From contig OZ022499.1 of the NCBI GenBank assembly GCA_963989385.1, positions 101,044,786 through 101,108,785 of the forward strand: 64,000 bases of DNA, in the 5' to 3' direction. Position numbers and translations under genes: made by a program. Within the stretch, counting starts at the first letter, position 1, and every line of letters begins with the position of its first letter. Source of the DNA: Ctena decussata (lineage: Eukaryota > Mollusca > Bivalvia > Lucinida > Lucinidae). Under the pieces are notes generated by a model that did not search any database, was not told where the DNA came from, and was given only the letters and a program-made list of their open reading frames with translations. This document shows, in pieces, positions 58,636-64,000 of the stretch.

Positions 58636-59716
58636 TGTAACGGGACGAGCCCAAAAAATGTAACTGGACGAGCCCCAAAAATGTAATGGGACGAGCCCTT
58701 TAATAATTCAAAGGGAAAAAAACGCAATAGGTTAGCTCTCAACTTAAGTATTAAACTGTCCTGAAATAGTATATCGCACTATTTCTTCTATCATATTGGC
58801 TCTCTTATGCTTTGTACAAGTTTATACACATAAGTATTTGTCCGTTTAGCCCCAATCAGCACCCCCGGGCAGGTCAATAGCCCTGTCTAACACTAAACAC
58901 GAACAATAGTGTTGTACGGACTACCGAACAAATACTGTCCTACAGACAGACAGACAGACAGACAGACCCAGATAAGGACAGACAGACGGACGACCAGTCC
59001 CAGTCGAGGACAGTCAGACAGACGAACAATAGCAAACCTTCTCCCCACGGGTTCTTCTTTTGAGCTTGTCTGAGAGTATGAAAAAAAGTAATTTGTATTC
59101 AATGATTTTATTTACATTAATGAAAAATGGCATGATTTCAGATAATGTTTCCTCTATAGCCTAACACTAACTAGCAAGCTTATTTTAGTTTAAGTGAACG
59201 TATTTTGCAGCCCAACCCCAGAGTTAGGGGGTGAGGAAATTTAGCAAAGATCAGATTTCAGAAATTTGAGATCAAGTAAAACATGGTAAGCCTACTTGTG
59301 TTCCTGAGAACGACTTCTTAGGCAAAACTTGGTATCTATTGGAACACTTATTAATTGTATCAGAATATACAATCACACTTTACCGTAGCATACAAATTAT
59401 TATAAGTATAAACCAGATATTATAGACAAATACCAACTTTATTAGCATAATTTCCAATTCTCAGCTGTTTTAACTAAATTATACTAACAACACAAAATGA
59501 AAGCACATGAGATAATACATAATTCAGGCAGATTATATTGCTAATTGAAGAACGGGTTTTGAACCTGTAGACTGCACAATAAATAGCATTTTCCGGACAT
59601 AATTTTCTGAGTATTTCGCTTCAAGGGAGACTATAGATTCACACCTAATAAACCATTTATGTGATAATTCTCTTCCAACCGAGAATTCTGCTTGCCAAGT
59701 ATATACTACCCTTACA
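58636..59716. mobile_element. 1.08-kb insertion with TG...CA ends and ACTG duplication: possible solo LTR
   Basis: It breaks a satellite unit: GGTCACTG (to 58635) continues at ACTGATATTAA (from 59717), so ACTG is duplicated. The insert starts TGTAACGGGACGAGCCC and ends CTACCCTTACA. TG/CA ends, TGTAA/TTACA inverted tips and a 4-bp duplication fit a solo LTR. It holds a triplicated GGGACGAGCCC block, a (CAGA)n run and an AATAAA at 59579. No protein. A non-LTR explanation, such as a DNA element with very short TIRs, is not excluded. Confidence 0.6.
58941..58967 (+). repeat. (CAGA)n microsatellite
   Basis: Six perfect tetramers, inside the insertion. Confidence 0.9.
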
Positions 59717-59734
59717 ACTGATATTAAAATCAGC

Positions 59735-60680
59735 ATGGCTTATGACACCAGCACCAGCAGCTGCAAAAACCACCATCAGTAGCTGCTGATGCTTTTATCA
59801 AGATCAGCAGCAAAAGCTATTCTTACTCATGATGGCATCAGCTGATGTCCCTCTGTTCCGATATCAGCAAATGATCAGCAAATTAGTCATTAATACTGAG
59901 ATGAGCTGTTGCTCATGATACCACCATCAGCTACTGCTAAACCACCATTAGCAGCTGATGTTTTTATCAAACGCAGCTGCAGAAGCTATTCTTACTAATA
60001 ATAGCAGCGGGTGATGCCCCTCTGTTCTTCCATATTGGCAGATTATGTGGTCACTGATAATAACAGCAGCAGCTGCTTATGCCACCATCACCAGCTGCCA
60101 AACCGCCATCAGTAGCTGATGCTTTCATCAAAATCAGCATCAAAAGTTTTTCCTATTACTGATCGCAGCAGCTAATGTCCCTTTGTTCTCCGATATCGGC
60201 AGATGATGGTGTAATTAACAGTAACATCAGCAGCTGCTTATGTTACCGCCATCATCAGCTGCCAAAGAACCATCAGCAGCTGATGCTTTCGTCAAAAGAT
60301 GCAGCAAAAGCTATTTTTACTTCTAATAGGTAGCAAGTGTCCTTTTGTTCTTTCAAATCGGCAAATGATGTGGTCGCAGATATTAACATCAGCAGCTGCT
60401 TATCACATCACCACCACATCACCACCAACAGCTGCCAAACCACCAACAGTAGCTGCTGATGTTTTCATAAAAAAAGCAGCAAAAGCTATTCTTTCTCATG
60501 ATTGCAGCAGCTGATGACCCATTGTTCTCCAATATCGCCAAATGATGTTGTCATTAATACGAAAATGAGCACCTGCTTACGACACAACCATCAGCAACTG
60601 CTAAACCACCATCAGCAGCTGATGCTTTTATCGAACGCATCTGCAGAAGCTATTCTTACTACAAATAGCAGCAGCTGAGT
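59735..60680 (+). repeat. ~165-bp CAGCAGCTG satellite, second block
   Basis: Continues the array interrupted by the insertion: CACCATCAGCAGCTG and GATATCGGCAGATGATG units, about five to six. Confidence 0.88.
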
Positions 60681-62335
60681 GTCAGCTGTTGCTGCTGTTG
60701 GATTAAATATCTGTATCTACCATCTGTTGGTGGACTGCCTGCTGTTGAAGATAGGTAGTTAGAGTGACAGCTGTTGCTGCTGCTTGATTGAATATCTGTA
60801 TCAGCAAGAAGCTTGTGGATTGCCTGCTGTTGAAGATAGGTGGTGACAGTGACAGCTGTTGCCGCTGCTGCATTAAATATATGTATCTGCCATCTGTTTG
60901 TGGACTGCCTGCTGTTGAAGAAGGGTAGTGAGGGTGAACAGCTGTTGCTGCTGCTGGATTGAATATCTGTATCTGCAAGCAGTTGGTGGACTGCCTGCTG
61001 TTGAAGATAGATAGTGAGAGTGACAGCTGTTGATGCTGCTGGATTAAATATTTGTTCATGCAATCTGTTGGTGGACTGCCTGCTGTTGTAGATAGATAGT
61101 GAGAGTGACAGCTGTTGCTGCTGCTGGATTACATTTCTATTTCTGCCATCTGCTTGCTGTTGACGATAGGTAGTGAGGGTGACAGCTGTTGCTGCTGCTG
61201 TACTAGATATCTGTATCTGCCTTCTGTTTATGGACGGCCTGCTGTTGAAGAAAGGTGGTCAGAGTTACAGCTGTTGCTCCTGCTGTATTAAATATCTGTA
61301 TCTGCCATCTGTTGGTGGACTGCCTGCTGTTCAAGAAAGGTAGTGAGAGCGACAGCTGTTGCTGCTGCTGGATTAAATATCTGTATCTACCATCTGTAGG
61401 TGGACTGCCTGCTGTTGAAGATAGGTAGTGAGAGTGACAGCTGTTGCTGCTGCTGGATTAAATATCTGTATCTACCATCTGTAGGTGGACTGCCTGCTGT
61501 TGAAGATAGGTAGTGAGAGTGACAGCTGTTGCTGCTGCTGGACTAAATATCAGTATCTACCATCTGTTGGTGGACTGCCTGCTGTTGAAGATATGTAATG
61601 AGAGTGACAGCTGTTGCTGCTGCTAGATTAAATATCTGTATCTGCCATCTGTTTGTGCACTGCCCGTTTTGAAGATCGGTATTGAGTTACAGCTGTTGCT
61701 GCTGCTGGACAAATTATCTGTATCTGCCATCTGGTGGACTGCCTGCTGTTGAAGGTAGATAGTGAGAGTGACAGCTGTTGCTGCTGCTGGATTAAATTTC
61801 TATATCTGCCATCTGCTTGCTGTTGACGATAGGTAGTGAGGGTGACAGCTGTTGCTGCTGCTGTACTAGACACTGTATCTGCCTTCTGTTTATGGACTGC
61901 CTGCTGTTGAAGACAAGTGGTCAGAGTTACAGCTGTTGCTCCTGCTGTATTAAATATCTGTATCTGCCATCTGTTGGTGGACTGCCTGCTGTTGAAGATA
62001 GGTAGTGAGAGTGACAGCTGTTGCTGCTGCTGGATTAAATATCTGTATCTACCATCTGTAGGTGGACTGCCTGCTGTTGAAGATAGGTAGTGAGAGTGAC
62101 AGCTGTTGCTACTGCTGGATTAAATATCTGTATCTGCCATATGTTGATGAACTGCCTGCTGTTGAAGATAGGTAGTGAGAATGGCAGGTGTTGCTTCTGC
62201 TTGATTAAATATCTGTATATGTCATCTGTTTGTGGACTGCCTGCTGTTGAAAGAAAGTAGTGAGAGTGACTTCAGTTGCTGCTGCTTGAATTATATCTTT
62301 TTTCTACCATCTATTGGTGGTTATACTCATGATAC
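60681..62335 (-). repeat. 85-bp satellite family, main block, ~19 units
   Basis: Unit: GTTGGTGGACTGCCTGCTGT, TGAAGATAGGTAGTGAGAGT, GACAGCTGTTGCTGCTGCTG, GATTAAATATCTGTATCTGC, CATCT. TGGACTGCCT recurs at 60731 and 60901, two 85-bp steps. The CAG-type word runs in the opposite sense to the 165-bp family (CAGCTGTTGCTGCTGCTG). Because 85 is not divisible by three, the long Gln/Ser frames on the minus strand rotate frame at each unit and cannot be a conserved protein. Two consecutive stretches (around 61345 and 61430) are almost identical, indicating recent duplication. Confidence 0.92.
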
Positions 62336-62800
62336 CAGGAGCTGCTTCTGGAGACGAAACTAACCTTTGCTGCCGCCTTCTGTTACGAGGGTGATAGCTG
62401 CTGCTGACAGTGGACGGAGTGATATCTGCAGTAAGTTTTAGTGAGAGTTACTACTTCTTGTGGTGTACGTGACTAGAGTGATATATTGTGCTGTTGTTTA
62501 TCAACGAGTGAAAACTGATGCTGATGGTTTCTGTGATATTTGCTGTGACAACAGCAGCAGCTGTTGTATCTTCAAATTAACAGCAGTAGAAGTTATTTCA
62601 TTCCTCCCCTTAGACAACAACAGCAAATCTTACTCTCCACCTAGGTTGCAGGATGCGGCTCTTTTACAACCAGCTGCAGCAGCGTGTGAATTAAAAAAAA
62701 AAACATAAAATCTGCTACTTCTATCATCAGAAAAGAATAAGACAAAAGCGATAAGCCGTACTAACTGCAACTGCGGCATTAGCAATTGTACCTATTAAAA
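62336..62800. repeat. Degenerate satellite junction
   Basis: Scattered CAGCAGCTG and TTGCTGCTG words without a clear period; includes an 82-codon frame with no family. Confidence 0.55.
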
Positions 62801-63690
62801 ACCACCATCAACAGCTAATGCTTTCGACAGATGGTGGTGCCACTAAAAACAACACCAGCAGCTGCTTATGATACCACCATCAGTAACTGACACCACCATC
62901 AGCAGCCTATGCTTTTACTTACAGCAGCAGCAAAATGTACTCTAAACACTAGTGGCAACAGCTGACATCCCTCTGATCTCCGATATAGGCAGATGATAGT
63001 GTCATTTACTAAAAGCAGCGGCTGCTTATGACACCACCATCAGCAACTGACATCACCAGTAGCAGCTAATACTTAATCAACAGCATCCGTAATGGTTATT
63101 CTCAATACTAATGACAGTAGCTGATATCCCTCTGTTCTCCGATATCGACAGATGGTAGGGTCACTGTCACTAATAATAACATCAGCAGCTCATTCTGACA
63201 CCACCATTTGCAACTGACATCACCATCAGCAGCTGATGCTTTCATCAACAGCAGTAGTTATTCTAAATACTTATGGCAGCAGCTAATGTCCCGCTGTTCT
63301 CCAATATCAAAAGATGGTGGTGTCACTATCACTAATAAACAACATCAGGAGCTGCTTATGACACCACCATCAGCAACTGACTACATTATCAGCAGCTGAA
63401 GATTTCATCAACAACAGCAGCAAAAGTTATCCTGAATACATTATGGCAGCAGCTGATGTCCTTCTGTTCTCCGATATCGGCAGATGGTGGTGTAACTATA
63501 AAAAAACACTAGCAGCTGCTTATGACACCAGCATCAGGAACTGACTTCTCCATCAGCAGCTATTGCTTTTACTTACAGCAGCAGCAAAAGTTATTCTCAG
63601 TACTAATGGCAGCACCTGATGTCCCTCTGATCTTCAATATCGACAGATGATGTGGTCTCTGGTACAAACATCAGCATCTGCTTATGAAAA
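62801..63690 (+). repeat. ~165-bp CAGCAGCTG satellite, third block
   Basis: CTGATCTCCGATATAGGCAG, CACCACCATCAGCAACTGAC, then AGCAGCAAAAGTTATTCT units; about five, more diverged than the main block. Confidence 0.8.
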
Positions 63691-64000
63691 CTGGCGGAGC
63701 AGCAGATGTTACTCCTGTCAAACCACCAACATTAGTGTCTGCAAATACTACACACGGCAAAAACAGTAATATAAGCCTAAATCCTTACTATAAACAGTGG
63801 CTGACACTTTTAATAACACCATTATCACAGGCAGCATATATCAATCTTAAAAAAAAGAAAAGAATATTGAAAACATCAGCATCAGCTGTCACTATCATAC
63901 CACGAACAGAAGCAGCAGTGTAACAGCAACAAAGTAGAAAAAGTTGCAACACTCTCTATCAACAACTAGAAACAACAAGAATTCCGCGGAATGCTATGTC
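63691..64000. other. Degenerate end of the satellite block, window edge
   Basis: Isolated CAGCAG words, otherwise AT-rich; the array may resume beyond the window. Confidence 0.4.

Noticed and set aside
60659..61063. Gln/Ser-rich 134-codon minus-strand frame
   Set aside because: The 85-bp unit is not a multiple of three, so successive units are read in different frames.

Overview
This is a gene-poor, repeat-rich stretch of an invertebrate nuclear genome. The only gene I can support is a two-exon NK2-class homeobox gene on the + strand, an Nkx2.2/vnd orthologue. Its exon 1 is 26282..26504, its intron 26505..30113 and its coding exon 2 30114..30886, giving a predicted 331-residue protein. The organism is probably a bivalve mollusc. 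This rests on the TN + homeodomain + NK2-SD architecture, low gene density, abundant short foldback elements, a tRNA-derived SINE, and several dispersed repeats that resemble ones I remember from bivalves. The species is not resolved.

Layout. 1..510 is a CGTA-rich degenerate repeat ending in a tandem duplication. 0.5..11.5 kb is mostly unannotated AT-rich DNA with one Tigger-like MITE (3.34 kb), the first copy of a long palindromic family (6.23 kb), a 15-base motif repeated exactly five times (8.27..10.47 kb) and a 51-bp minisatellite (9.5 kb). 11.48..14.49 kb is a 3-kb element with terminal inverted repeats and two mirror-image minisatellite arrays. A tRNA-derived SINE with a perfect 12-bp target duplication follows at 14.67 kb. 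15.9..22.1 kb holds four copies of the palindromic family, a 1.4-kb minisatellite and other foldbacks. 22.45..23.66 kb is a PIF/Harbinger-like non-autonomous element with TAA duplications. Nkx2.2 occupies 26.3..30.9 kb; a composite inverted-repeat element sits about 0.56 kb beyond its stop codon.

31..53 kb contains more foldback/MITE families, microsatellites, a frameshifted LINE reverse-transcriptase remnant (40.9 kb), a very well-matched hairpin with an internal tandem duplication (40.4 kb), a 1.3-kb inverted-terminal element carrying a 5'-truncated SINE, a dispersed repeat with 10-bp termini, a 1.6-kb minisatellite and a roughly 1-kb inverted repeat. 53.7..64 kb is a large CAGCAGCTG satellite block built of a ~165-bp unit family and an opposite-sense 85-bp unit family. 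It is interrupted by a 1.08-kb insertion that looks like a solo LTR (TG...CA ends, ACTG duplication).

All coordinates come from reading the sequence by eye. Repeat borders are exact where target duplications or terminal repeats are quoted and approximate elsewhere. No database search was possible.
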